Program-made: the position numbers and the translations under genes
Assembly (NCBI GenBank): GCA_900618795.1
Contig: UYJD01000003.1
Coordinates: forward strand, 466,585-530,584
Length of the DNA stretch: 64,000 nucleotides
DNA from: Cyanodermella asteris
Lineage: Eukaryota; Ascomycota; Lecanoromycetes; Ostropales; Stictidaceae
Direction: 5' to 3'
Part shown: positions 1 through 8,752 of the stretch, piece by piece
Layout: the number at the start of each line of letters is the position of its first letter
Position numbering within the stretch: position 1 is the stretch's first letter
The notes under the pieces: model-generated
Database searches by the model: none
The model's input: the letters and a program-made list of their open reading frames with translations, nothing else
What the model was told of the DNA's origin: nothing

Positions 1-155
1 GTCCGTGACAGATATATTCGAAGCACCCACGAAGAGGGATAGGCACGAGGATTCTGCGGGTTACGATGTCACCGAATTGCCGTCTGAGAGTTACAGGGTG
101 CAAGAGCCAGTTGAGCTTGCGGCCTCTGGCCGTGGAGGAGCTTCCATGTAGGCAG

Positions 156-498
156 TCAGCTTCTTAATATATTTGCAAAGCTTTGTCTTGGTGACGCTTC
201 GTCCGTCCCGTTCATCAAAAACACTGCAGTATAGTTGTCGCGGCGCTCCTTCGCAAACTCCATAGCGATCTGTGTCTTTTCAATACCCTAGATACCAAAC
301 AGCACCACAATCTCACGAGCGGTGTCGAGAGGAAGCGTTTCGTGAATCTTTCCAATCTCGGCACTCCAGCCTGTGAATGACGGAATTGAAGGGGCTTTTA
401 ATAGCGGGAAAGAGTGGATTTTCCGGCGGTTTTGTTAGCTGAGTTTCCATGAAATTTTGCATATAGTCGCTCGAAAGCTTTGTCTCGACCCTCGCCAT
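156..498 (-). pseudogene. NLR (NB-ARC/NACHT) gene remnant
   Basis: On the minus strand, about 75 codons read like the start of a fungal NLR nucleotide-binding domain. A lead-in of the form SFTGW.AEIGKIHETLPLDTAREIVVLFGI is followed by EKTQIAMEFAKERRDNYTAVF and then MNGTDEAS.RQSF. In intact proteins of this family the middle is the P-loop GxGGIGKT; here it contains an in-frame TAG and a Gly-to-Glu change, and the frame closes soon after at 156-158. No leucine-rich, TPR or WD repeats and no effector domain can be seen, so only a short piece of the domain remains. A short open stretch just upstream (to 498) may be the former N-terminus in another frame. Fungal NLRs act in non-self recognition. 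Family assignment rests on my reading of the motif spacing. Confidence 0.5.
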
Positions 499-1359
499 AG
501 TTGGGCAACATGGTCACACTGCATATTCCAAGCAGTGAGAATGCTAAGTCCTTCCAGAGGTGGAGGGCGGCGAGGGCGCTAACCCGGAAGAGGAAGTTAA
601 CAGGAAGAGATATGACGTAAGAGTTACAAGCAACAACTGGGTACTTAGGTACTTAGAGAATTGGAAGGAGTCGATAAGAGCCGAAGCTGCATGCGAGGCA
701 ACATCATATTCTTGCAAAAGACCATGTCGCAAAGTCGAGCGAGCCTCTGTGCCGACCGCGAGTAGAACGCCGATGCCGGGCGTGAAACAAGCATTTTAGC
801 CCGGTCATCCTGTTGATTGCCCGCGCCGGCAACAGATTCTCTTCCACGTCGTTCTCGCGGCAGCTGTGTAGGTGAAGTCTTAGGCATACGAGTGGATCAC
901 GATGCAGGCGCTTATGGAGAGGTCAATGCTACAGGAAGCCCGAACGAGAAATGACATGGGGGAAGGCTCTCTGCTGGGAGCTGGCGGCTCGGAAAAGCAA
1001 CCGGCTCTTGGCGTACGTAAGGCCATGATTTGCAGGCACATCACAAGCTCCCGCCTGCCGCAGAAAGCGCACGCGAAAATGTGAGCTTGTTCTGCACACC
1101 GTCCGGGAAGCCGCCACATCCACTTAGCTTCCTCTCCCAGCCCATCCCAAAGTTGCCTGCGTTTTGCAAATTCCCATCCTGACCCAGCCGTCTCCCTCAT
1201 CGCCTCCCTTCATCACTACCCTGCCTCCCGTCGCCCTCCGTCCTTGGTTCTTCAGCCTTGGCCCGCCCTTAGTACAAGATTCTCCCCGCCATCTCCGTCT
1301 CCACGACACATTGCAGGTAGTTTGTACAGATAGGGTCGTTCTGCTCCTGCGCCGGCAGC
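499..1359. other. Upstream region of ErdS, no gene seen
   Basis: No convincing coding sequence on either strand. The last 200 bases are pyrimidine-rich (runs of C and T around 1190-1300), typical of a fungal promoter or 5' leader. The region presumably holds the ErdS promoter. Confidence 0.5.
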
Positions 1360-4218
1360 ATGCCGAACCCGTTGAGAAGACTGCAAGAGCGTCTGACTCC
1401 CGGCTCCGTCAAAGAAAGACGGGCTTCGAAGCTAGGCCTCGCTAGTTCTGACGCTCACGTCGAGACGCAGCGGAATGGCAACCAAGTCATCCAGTCTGGC
1501 ACATCCCAAAGCACTGGCAACCTGCCCAATGGCCACGGCTCCGATATTTCTGTCGGCGGTAAGCGACAGTCGAGAGAGCAGCGCCGAGAAAACCACCGAC
1601 GTTCTGTCGACCAGAAACGTCAAGAGATCCAAAACCAGAGAGAACATGAGGCATGGTTGGCAAAGCAGGAGGATTCGACCGAAATGCTCGCCCGTTATGG
1701 CAACCTGGAGCTGAACCAATCGCAAAAGTGGGACAAAGTTGAGAAGACAAAACTTGGCGACATTGCCAAAAACACGCCATTCGGCAAGGAAATCCTCTTC
1801 ACTGCACGTGTGCACCACATTCGACGCATGAGCGCCCACCTTGTCTTCATCATGCTCAGACAACAGGAATGGTCCATTCAGGGCGTTTTGCAGGAGAAGA
1901 AAGACGTGGTCTCGGTCCACTTTGTCAGATGGGTTGAGCATCTGGATGACGAAGCAATAGTCTTGGTCAAGGGCATCGTCAAGGAGCCCTTGAAGCAAGA
2001 AATCACAAGCGCCTCAATTCATCATGCTGAGATTGAGATTCGCGAGCTGCATCTTGCTTCCAAGATCACCCACAAGCCTCCTTTCACCGTGTACGAGGCA
2101 GACATTACCAATGGAGAATTGGAGAGAGGTGAGCCACGAAGACAGGACATCTCAGACAGGCAGCGTCAGAGGAACAGAATCGTGGATTTGCGAACTGTTA
2201 CCGCACAGTCCATCTTCCGCGTTCAGGCTACCATCTGCAGCGTGTTCCGCGCATCTCTCGAAGAGAAGGGCTTCATGGAGATCCACACACCGAAATTGCA
2301 AGGCGGCGCTACAGAGTCAGGCTCGAGTGTGTTTCAGCTCAACTACTTTGGCAAGCCCGCTTTCCTGGCACAGAGCCCCCAGCTCGCCAAGCAGATGGCT
2401 ATTGCCGGAGACTTCAATAGAGTCTTTGAGATTGGACCGGTGTTTCGAGCCGAGAACTCCAACACACATCGCCATCTGACTGAGTATACTGGACTGGACC
2501 TGGAGATGGCCATTGACGAGCATTATCACGAGGCGTTAACAGTCTTGGATGAGATGTTCAAGAACCTGTGGGCTGGCGTCTACAAGCGCAACCGTCACGA
2601 GGTCGATCTCGTCAAGAGACAGTTTCCTCACGAGGACCTCGTCTGGCTCGATGAGACACCCGTCATCGCCTTTGCAGACGCTGTCAAGATCCTCAATGAC
2701 TCAGGCTGGGAGGACGACGAGGGCAACAAGCAAGATGAATTCGAAGATCTCAGCACACGTGCCGAGATACGCCTTGGTGAGCTCATCAAGGAGAAATACA
2801 AGACAGATTACTACGTCATTGACAAGTTTCCGGCGTCGGCACGACCTTTCTACACTATGCCGGATCCTAACAACGACCGCATCACCAATTCGTTTGACAT
2901 CTTCCTCAGAGGGCAAGAGATCCTTTCTGGCGGCCAGCGTATTCATGATGCAGAAATGCTAGACCGCAAGATGAAGCGTCTCCACCTGCCGCAGGAAGGA
3001 CTCGAGGAGTACATGGACGGGTTCCGCTATGGGGCGCCTCCGCATGCTGGTGGTGGTATTGGTCTCGAGCGTGTTGTAATGCTCTTGCTCTCGCTAGGGG
3101 ACATCAGACATGCCAGTATGTATCCTCGTGATCCGCAGTCGTTCAAGGCGAAGGAGCCCCCATCCGACCAGCTCAGACACCCGGAAGCGAGTACATTACA
3201 TCCGGAATGGGAAGGAAAGCCAAGCAACGAAGGTCATGAGCTTCCACCTATCGAGAAGCTCATCGCAAACTACGGTGATGCTACCTCCACCTCGCTGCTC
3301 GAAGATCGTGTCAAGATCTGGAGGTGTCAAGACACTGGTGCCGCTGTTGGCTACGCTCCGCAAGACCATCACGCAATCGTGCTGGGTGATCCACTCTGTG
3401 ACCGCTCACAGTATGGTAGCGTGATAACAGCTTTCCTGAAGTTCATGGACAAGGAAGAGAAGCTATCACCAATCTGGCTGAATGTCAGTGATGAGGTCGA
3501 AGAGATTCTGGGGCAGAATTTTGCCTGGAAGACAGTCAGCCCGGTCGCAGAAGAGCGCATAGACATCGAAAATCGTACGGCAGCCACTCGTAGGGAAATT
3601 CAGCGCAAGGTCAATCACGCAAAGAAGGAGGGAATCAGCATCAAGGACTACGGGTTCGGAGCCCAGATTCCTGAAGAAGTTCAGAACAATGTCGAAAAGA
3701 GAATACAAGATTGGCAGGCGGGTCGGAAGGGAACGCAGGTCCATCTGACCAAGCTTGAAAAGCGACGCGTCTTCCAGGATTTGGCACATCGCTGGTTCTT
3801 CCTTGCCACCGACAAGAAAGGCACCATTTGTGCGCTAATCTGTCTTCACCAGCTCAGCGCGACACATGGCATGCAAATCAAGTACAGTTTGGATTTCCCT
3901 GATGCCCCCAACGGCGCCATCGAGGCCTGCACGACTTCAGCCATGAACGCCATGAAGGAACAGGGCATCCCGTCCGCTACTTTCGGTGCCGGCGGTACTA
4001 GTGAGCTGACGCCGGGGTACAATCTTAAGGGTATGAGGGTCAAGATGCTCCGACAGACGTACAACAGCCTGATTCCCAAGTTGGGTGTCGCCGGAAAATC
4101 GGAGTTCAGACAGAAGTTGGGAGCCGAAGAGGATCCTTTGCACGTTTGTTATCCCAAGCATGGCTTGGGTGCGGGCGGTACCAAGGCCATCTTGGACTTT
4201 TTGCAAAGCGAGGGCTAA
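1360..4218 (+). CDS. erdS: ErdS: aspartyl-tRNA synthetase-DUF2156 fusion, ergosteryl-3beta-O-L-aspartate synthase
   Basis: Single-exon gene of 952 aa. Residues 1-125 are a charged, K/R/Q/E-rich extension; about 140-235 is the OB-fold anticodon-binding domain; about 280-600 is a class II AspRS core. Motif 2 is visible at 356-383 (FEIGPVFRAENSNTHRHL) and motif 3 at 558-575 (GAPPHAGGGIGLERV). Residues about 640-945 form a DUF2156 (GNAT-like, MprF-type) aminoacyltransferase domain containing GYAPQDHHAIVLGDP and a late SELTPGYNLKGMR stretch. In Aspergillus this fusion charges tRNA-Asp and transfers the aspartate to the 3beta-hydroxyl of ergosterol, making a modified membrane sterol. Length and domain order match. 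The ATG at 1360 is the only one ahead of the conserved core with the typical basic extension. No partner hydrolase (ErdH) is visible in this window. A plain cytosolic AspRS is unlikely because of the C-terminal domain. Confidence 0.93.
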   Translation: MPNPLRRLQERLTPGSVKERRASKLGLASSDAHVETQRNGNQVIQSGTSQSTGNLPNGHGSDISVGGKRQSREQRRENHRRSVDQKRQEIQNQREHEAWLAKQEDSTEMLARYGNLELNQSQKWDKVEKTKLGDIAKNTPFGKEILFTARVHHIRRMSAHLVFIMLRQQEWSIQGVLQEKKDVVSVHFVRWVEHLDDEAIVLVKGIVKEPLKQEITSASIHHAEIEIRELHLASKITHKPPFTVYEADITNGELERGEPRRQDISDRQRQRNRIVDLRTVTAQSIFRVQATICSVFRASLEEKGFMEIHTPKLQGGATESGSSVFQLNYFGKPAFLAQSPQLAKQMAIAGDFNRVFEIGPVFRAENSNTHRHLTEYTGLDLEMAIDEHYHEALTVLDEMFKNLWAGVYKRNRHEVDLVKRQFPHEDLVWLDETPVIAFADAVKILNDSGWEDDEGNKQDEFEDLSTRAEIRLGELIKEKYKTDYYVIDKFPASARPFYTMPDPNNDRITNSFDIFLRGQEILSGGQRIHDAEMLDRKMKRLHLPQEGLEEYMDGFRYGAPPHAGGGIGLERVVMLLLSLGDIRHASMYPRDPQSFKAKEPPSDQLRHPEASTLHPEWEGKPSNEGHELPPIEKLIANYGDATSTSLLEDRVKIWRCQDTGAAVGYAPQDHHAIVLGDPLCDRSQYGSVITAFLKFMDKEEKLSPIWLNVSDEVEEILGQNFAWKTVSPVAEERIDIENRTAATRREIQRKVNHAKKEGISIKDYGFGAQIPEEVQNNVEKRIQDWQAGRKGTQVHLTKLEKRRVFQDLAHRWFFLATDKKGTICALICLHQLSATHGMQIKYSLDFPDAPNGAIEACTTSAMNAMKEQGIPSATFGAGGTSELTPGYNLKGMRVKMLRQTYNSLIPKLGVAGKSEFRQKLGAEEDPLHVCYPKHGLGAGGTKAILDFLQSEG

Positions 4219-4642
4219 GCTTTAGTGCCCGTCAGTGCAACATTCGAACGGATGATGATATTAAAGCCAGTGAAGCCCATGGCCTTATCACGTTCTGTAC
4301 CACGACGTTGGCTTATTTGTTGAGCGAGCATGCAGATACCCCGACTACAATACAACAATTAATGTATCCATTCATCGTGTTAGAGTTGCATCCTGTCTTT
4401 CTCGTGTCGTAAGGGAAGCCCCCACGTGGTTCCGCTAATTCGTTGGACAAAAATGTCCCGTTCATCCCAAGGACGATTTCGAATATCTTCTCCGTCCCTG
4501 CTCAACGGGAGATAGGCTGCCCGCGATGGCTGATGTTCAGTCACGCTCGAGAACTCCAAGGCAAAAACCTGGTGGAGGTTCGTTCAGCTTCAACTTGACC
4601 ACGCCAGACGAGCAAAAGGCCTTTCATATTCATTAGCTGGTT
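4219..4642. other. Convergent 3' region, no gene seen
   Basis: Short spacer between the 3' ends of erdS (+) and the betaine aldehyde dehydrogenase gene (-). It should contain the 3' UTRs of both. Nothing coding is recognisable. Confidence 0.5.
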
Positions 4643-6257
4643 TCATAACTTGCTGCCTCCGCTCTTGGGCAGAAACACGGATCCAAATCCCCCACTAGTG
4701 TCAATCAAAGTGCTCTTGTTCTGCGTCCACGCCTTGATTCCCTCCCTTCCGTTCTCAACACCGAGGCCGCTCTGCTTCCACCCACCAACGCTCATCTCGG
4801 CAGGGCTCTCGCCCCAGGTATTGATCCAGGTAATCCCAGCCTCAAACTCATCAATCACCTTGTGAGCCAAGTCGACGTTCTTGGTAAACACGCCGGCAGC
4901 AAGACCCAGCGGTGTCTTATTGACGCGGACAATTGCCTCGTTCAGCGTGTCATAGTACAATATCGTCATGACCGGGCCAAAGATCTCTTCCTTGACAATC
5001 AGCATATCATCTGTGCAATCCGTGAAAACTGTCGGCTTGATCCAGAAGCCGTTCTGTGCACCAGCCGGAATGCCATCGGGCTTCCCGAGCCCTCCGTACA
5101 GCAGCTTGGCCTTGTCCTTTTGAATGCCATGCTTGATGAAGTTCTCGACTTTCTGATGGTGTATCTTGCTAGACAAGGGACCGAGATTGATGTCCATGTC
5201 CATGACATCTCCAGCCCTGACGTTTACCATCTTCTGAAGCAGCCGCTTCTCGAAGCTCTGCTTCATGGACCTCGGAACAAACACCCTCGTTCCGTTTGTG
5301 CAGACTTGGCCGGTGCTGAAGAAGTTGGCCATCATGGCGCCATCGACGGCAGAATCGACCTCGCAGTCGTCGAGAACGAGTAGGGGGCTCTTGCCGCCCA
5401 GCTCCATGGTTACGTATTTCAAGCTCCCGGCGGCTGATCCGGCGACCTTCTTGCCCGTGGCCACCTGGCCGGTGAAGGATACTTTGGCGACTGTGGGGTG
5501 GATGGTGAGGAAGCCGCCGACACGGCCGTCGCCGTTGACAACGTTGAAGACGCCCGGAGGCACGCCGGCTTCGGTGTAGATCTGGGCGAGGAGGAGGCCG
5601 TGGAGTGGTGTGTATTCGGATGGCTTGTAGACCATCGTGTTTCCGGCTGCTAAGCACGGTGCTGACTTCCATAACGCGCTACCCGGACGAGTCAGAATGA
5701 GGCATTGCAGAGGACGTGGAGCTTCGGGTTGCTTGCTCGTTGGAGATTGAAGAAGAAGCTACGTACATCTGTATGGGATAGTTCCAAGCACCAATACCGA
5801 CGCACACGCCCAAAGGCTCACGCGTGCTGTTCACCCATACACCTTCTCTGAGTTTGATACGCTCACCTTCAAGCCCGCCGGCACCAATGCGATTGGCATA
5901 GTATTCAAGAACATCGGCTCCCGTAACGACATCTACAGTGCTGGTCTCGGAATACGGTTTCCCCGTGTCCTGAGTTTCGATTTTGGCGAGCTCATCGTTA
6001 CGATGGCGGAGGATTTGGACCGCCTCGTGCAGTATTCTCGAACGCTCAATGGCGGGCGTTCGGGACCATGATCGGAACGCTTTCTGGGCAGAGGAGAGGG
6101 CGGCTTCACAGTCCGCCTCGCTGGCGACTGTTATGTCAGCCAGCGGCCTCGCGGTAGCTGGGTCTATAGTCTGGAACTTGTCGGGAGTCGAAGCCTTGGA
6201 CTCCTGCTCTCTTCCGTCATAGTAGAGGAGGCGGACGCGGTGCGGAAGGCTGGACAT
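4643..6257 (-). CDS. badA: Betaine aldehyde dehydrogenase, predicted peroxisomal
   Basis: Two exons, 6257..5767 and 5678..4643, joined over an 88-nt intron (GTACGT...TAG) to give 508 aa. The join restores the ALDH text [23 protein letters not shown]. The general-base Glu is in TMELGGKSP (E256) and the catalytic Cys in GQVCTNG (C290); IGAWNYP and SFTGQVATG form part of the NAD site. The protein oxidises betaine aldehyde to glycine betaine with NAD+. It ends in SKL, a canonical PTS1, so import into peroxisomes is predicted. It is divergent from the choline oxidase gene at 7115, the enzyme of the preceding step, and shares its upstream region. Confidence in the ALDH family is very high. The betaine aldehyde substrate is inferred from similarity and from the neighbour. 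Confidence 0.92.
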
Positions 6258-7114
6258 GTCGGAGAATTTGTGTTGGATATACGGGGTGGAGGGTGCAAGG
6301 GAATACTGCAGAGCACCTAGGTAGGTAAAGCGGACCGGACTCCGGAAGAGCTGATATCGAAGGTTTCGGTGACGATGTTTTCGTATTTCCCGTCGTCCGC
6401 GGATTCCGGTCGGAGCTTGCCTGTCTTGGCGATTCTGGAAGCGGAAAAGGGTTTCTGCTCTGTGCGATCAAAGTCTAAAGAGTGCCGTGGGTGGGATGAC
6501 TGTGCGAACTTGGCTGTGATGACATCCTGCTGTCTTTTGCTCATCCACTGTTCCTGTTACTGGCCTGCTGGCGTCCGGTCGCCGGTCTACAAGAGCTTCC
6601 ACCCAAGTGAATCTCCTCATCCGGCTAGATCGTCACGTCCACGCGACGAGGCCGGTTCGTGGTCGACTGCCAGCCGTCCTTCTCCATGGCCACAACAAGC
6701 TTCGTGCCTTGCAAGAGTGCTCCGCTGCACCGTCTACGAGGCTGCAAATCTGCAACTATCGTCTTCGAGATCGATGTCTGCCGTTTCGCCTCTCGCTCCG
6801 CCGTCTGCCGGGGTCCTCCTACTGCAGGGCGTCAGATTCGCCGACCACGGCTCGGCCTGACGCTTTTAGCGGGCGATTGGTCTCGCGACCGCTTTTTTCT
6901 TTTTGCTGCCTTCGCATTTTCTTCCATGCCCAGCCTTCTGTATAACTACGGGCCGGGGCCCCGGTGGGTTCGATTATGTCTTTCATTCCGCCTTGACGCT
7001 TCCTTGTGACTTCCTCGTCGATTGACACTGTCCCACCACTCGGTCTCTCAATCATAGCCCCGGACCCATTTACCCACCTTGAGCTTGTCCGACGTCTTCC
7101 CCTCCTCGATCAGA
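6258..7114. promoter_or_regulatory. Shared divergent promoter of badA and codA
   Basis: About 0.86 kb between the two start codons, with no convincing gene. It contains an ATTGG (reverse CCAAT) at 6876-6880, a candidate Hap-complex site, and a G/C-rich self-complementary stretch near 6951-6965. The head-to-head arrangement suggests joint control of choline oxidation. The regulatory sites are pattern matches only. Confidence 0.45.
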
Positions 7115-8752
7115 ATGGTTGAGATTAGAAACCTTACCGCTGACCAGGCGGACGCTTTTGACTACGTTGTCGTCGGTGGAGGCACTGCAGGCTGTGTTGT
7201 GGCAAGCAGGTTGGCTGAATACCTCCCTCATAAGAAAGTTCTCCTGATCGAGGCAGGCCCGAGCGATTACAAAGATGACCGCGTGCTGTTGCTGAAGGAA
7301 TGGTTGAAGCTGCTCGGTGGCGAGTTTGACTACAAGTACAAAACTGTGGAGCAGCCCAACGGCAACTCCTTTATCGAACATTCGCGGGCAAAGGTTCTCG
7401 GCGGATGCTCCTCTCACAACACATTGATCTCCTTCAGACCGTTTGAATATGATTGCAGGAGATGGCAGAAGCTCGGCTGTGACGGGTGGGACTTTAAGAC
7501 GCTGATGCGACTGACTGACAAGCTCAGAAACACTTACCAGCCCGTCCACCCCAAGCACCGCAACCAGCTCTGCAAGGATTGGATCAAATCCTGCTCCGAC
7601 GCCTTGGACATTCCCTTCATTGAGAACTTCAACGACGAGATCAAGCAGACAGGCTCCCTCAAGAAGGGCGTAGGTTTTTTCAACGTCAGTTACAATCCGG
7701 AGGACGGACGTCGGTCGAGTGCGTCCGTGGCATACATCCACCCTATTCTAGAAGGCAAGGAGAAGCGACCAAACCTATCTTTGTTGACGCACGCGTGGGT
7801 CTCGAAGTTGAATATCGAGGGAGCAGAAGTCACCGGAGTCGACGTGCAACTCGAGAACGGCAACTCCATCACCTTGCGACCAAAGATTGAAACAATCTTG
7901 TCCGCCGGTGCCATCGACACTCCCCGCATGCTCCTGCTTTCCGGAATTGGTCCGCAACAGCAACTTCACGAACTAGGTATTCCGGTCATCAAAGACGTTC
8001 CCGGCGTGGGCGAGAACATGCTCGACCACCCTGAATCGATTATCATGTGGGAACTCAACAAGCAGGTTCCCCAAAACCAGACAACCATGGACTCCGATGC
8101 AGGCATCTTCTTCCGTCGCGAGAAGAACAACAAGTACGGTGATGACGAGGATATCGCCGACATGATGGCCCACTGCTACCAGGTACCCTTCGCCTTGAAC
8201 ACCGAACGTCTCGGCTACGATGTCCCCGCCGACGGCTACGCCTTCTGCATGACCCCGAACATTCCCCGACCACGTTCCAAGGGCAGACTATTCCTCGTGT
8301 CCAAGGACCCCAAGGTCCACCCCGCCCTCGATTTCCGATACTTTACCGATCCCGAGGGCTACGATGCCGCTACAATCGTCGAAGGCCTGAAAGCCGCTCG
8401 CAAGATTGCCAAGCAGGAGCCTTTCAAGTCGTGGATCAAGCGAGAGGTCGCGCCTGGGCCGTCGTGCCAGAGCGACGAGGAGTTGAGCGCGTACGGGCGC
8501 AAGGCCGCTCACACCGTCTACCATCCGGCCGGTACCACCAAGATGGGCAATTTGGAGAAGGACCCCTTGGCTGTCGTGGATCCCAAGCTACGGCTCAGGG
8601 GGTTGAAGAGGGTGCGCATTGCAGATGCCGGTGTCTTCCCGGAGATGGTCACTATCAACCCCATGCTAACGGTCCTGGCCATCGGCGAAAGGTGCGCTGA
8701 GATGCTTGCGGAAGAAGCTGGGTGGAAGCGCGAGGAGGCTGCACGGCTGTAG
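7115..8752 (+). CDS. codA: Choline oxidase (GMC oxidoreductase), predicted peroxisomal
   Basis: Intronless gene of 545 aa; the ATG at 7115 places the FAD-binding dinucleotide loop DYVVVGGGTAGC at about residues 17-28, normal for the family. Visible parts are the flavin-linking region HSRAKVLGGCSSHN, the second GMC signature AGAIDTPRMLLLSGIG, and the catalytic pair H470 (HTVYHPAGTT) and N515 (VTINP). These correspond to His466 and Asn510 of Arthrobacter choline oxidase. The enzyme converts choline to betaine aldehyde and on to glycine betaine, releasing hydrogen peroxide. The C-terminus ARL is a permitted PTS1 tripeptide, consistent with peroxisomal peroxide production and with the SKL of the adjacent aldehyde dehydrogenase. 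The whole length follows choline oxidase more closely than glucose oxidase or alcohol oxidase. Confidence 0.92.
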   Translation: MVEIRNLTADQADAFDYVVVGGGTAGCVVASRLAEYLPHKKVLLIEAGPSDYKDDRVLLLKEWLKLLGGEFDYKYKTVEQPNGNSFIEHSRAKVLGGCSSHNTLISFRPFEYDCRRWQKLGCDGWDFKTLMRLTDKLRNTYQPVHPKHRNQLCKDWIKSCSDALDIPFIENFNDEIKQTGSLKKGVGFFNVSYNPEDGRRSSASVAYIHPILEGKEKRPNLSLLTHAWVSKLNIEGAEVTGVDVQLENGNSITLRPKIETILSAGAIDTPRMLLLSGIGPQQQLHELGIPVIKDVPGVGENMLDHPESIIMWELNKQVPQNQTTMDSDAGIFFRREKNNKYGDDEDIADMMAHCYQVPFALNTERLGYDVPADGYAFCMTPNIPRPRSKGRLFLVSKDPKVHPALDFRYFTDPEGYDAATIVEGLKAARKIAKQEPFKSWIKREVAPGPSCQSDEELSAYGRKAAHTVYHPAGTTKMGNLEKDPLAVVDPKLRLRGLKRVRIADAGVFPEMVTINPMLTVLAIGERCAEMLAEEAGWKREEAARL

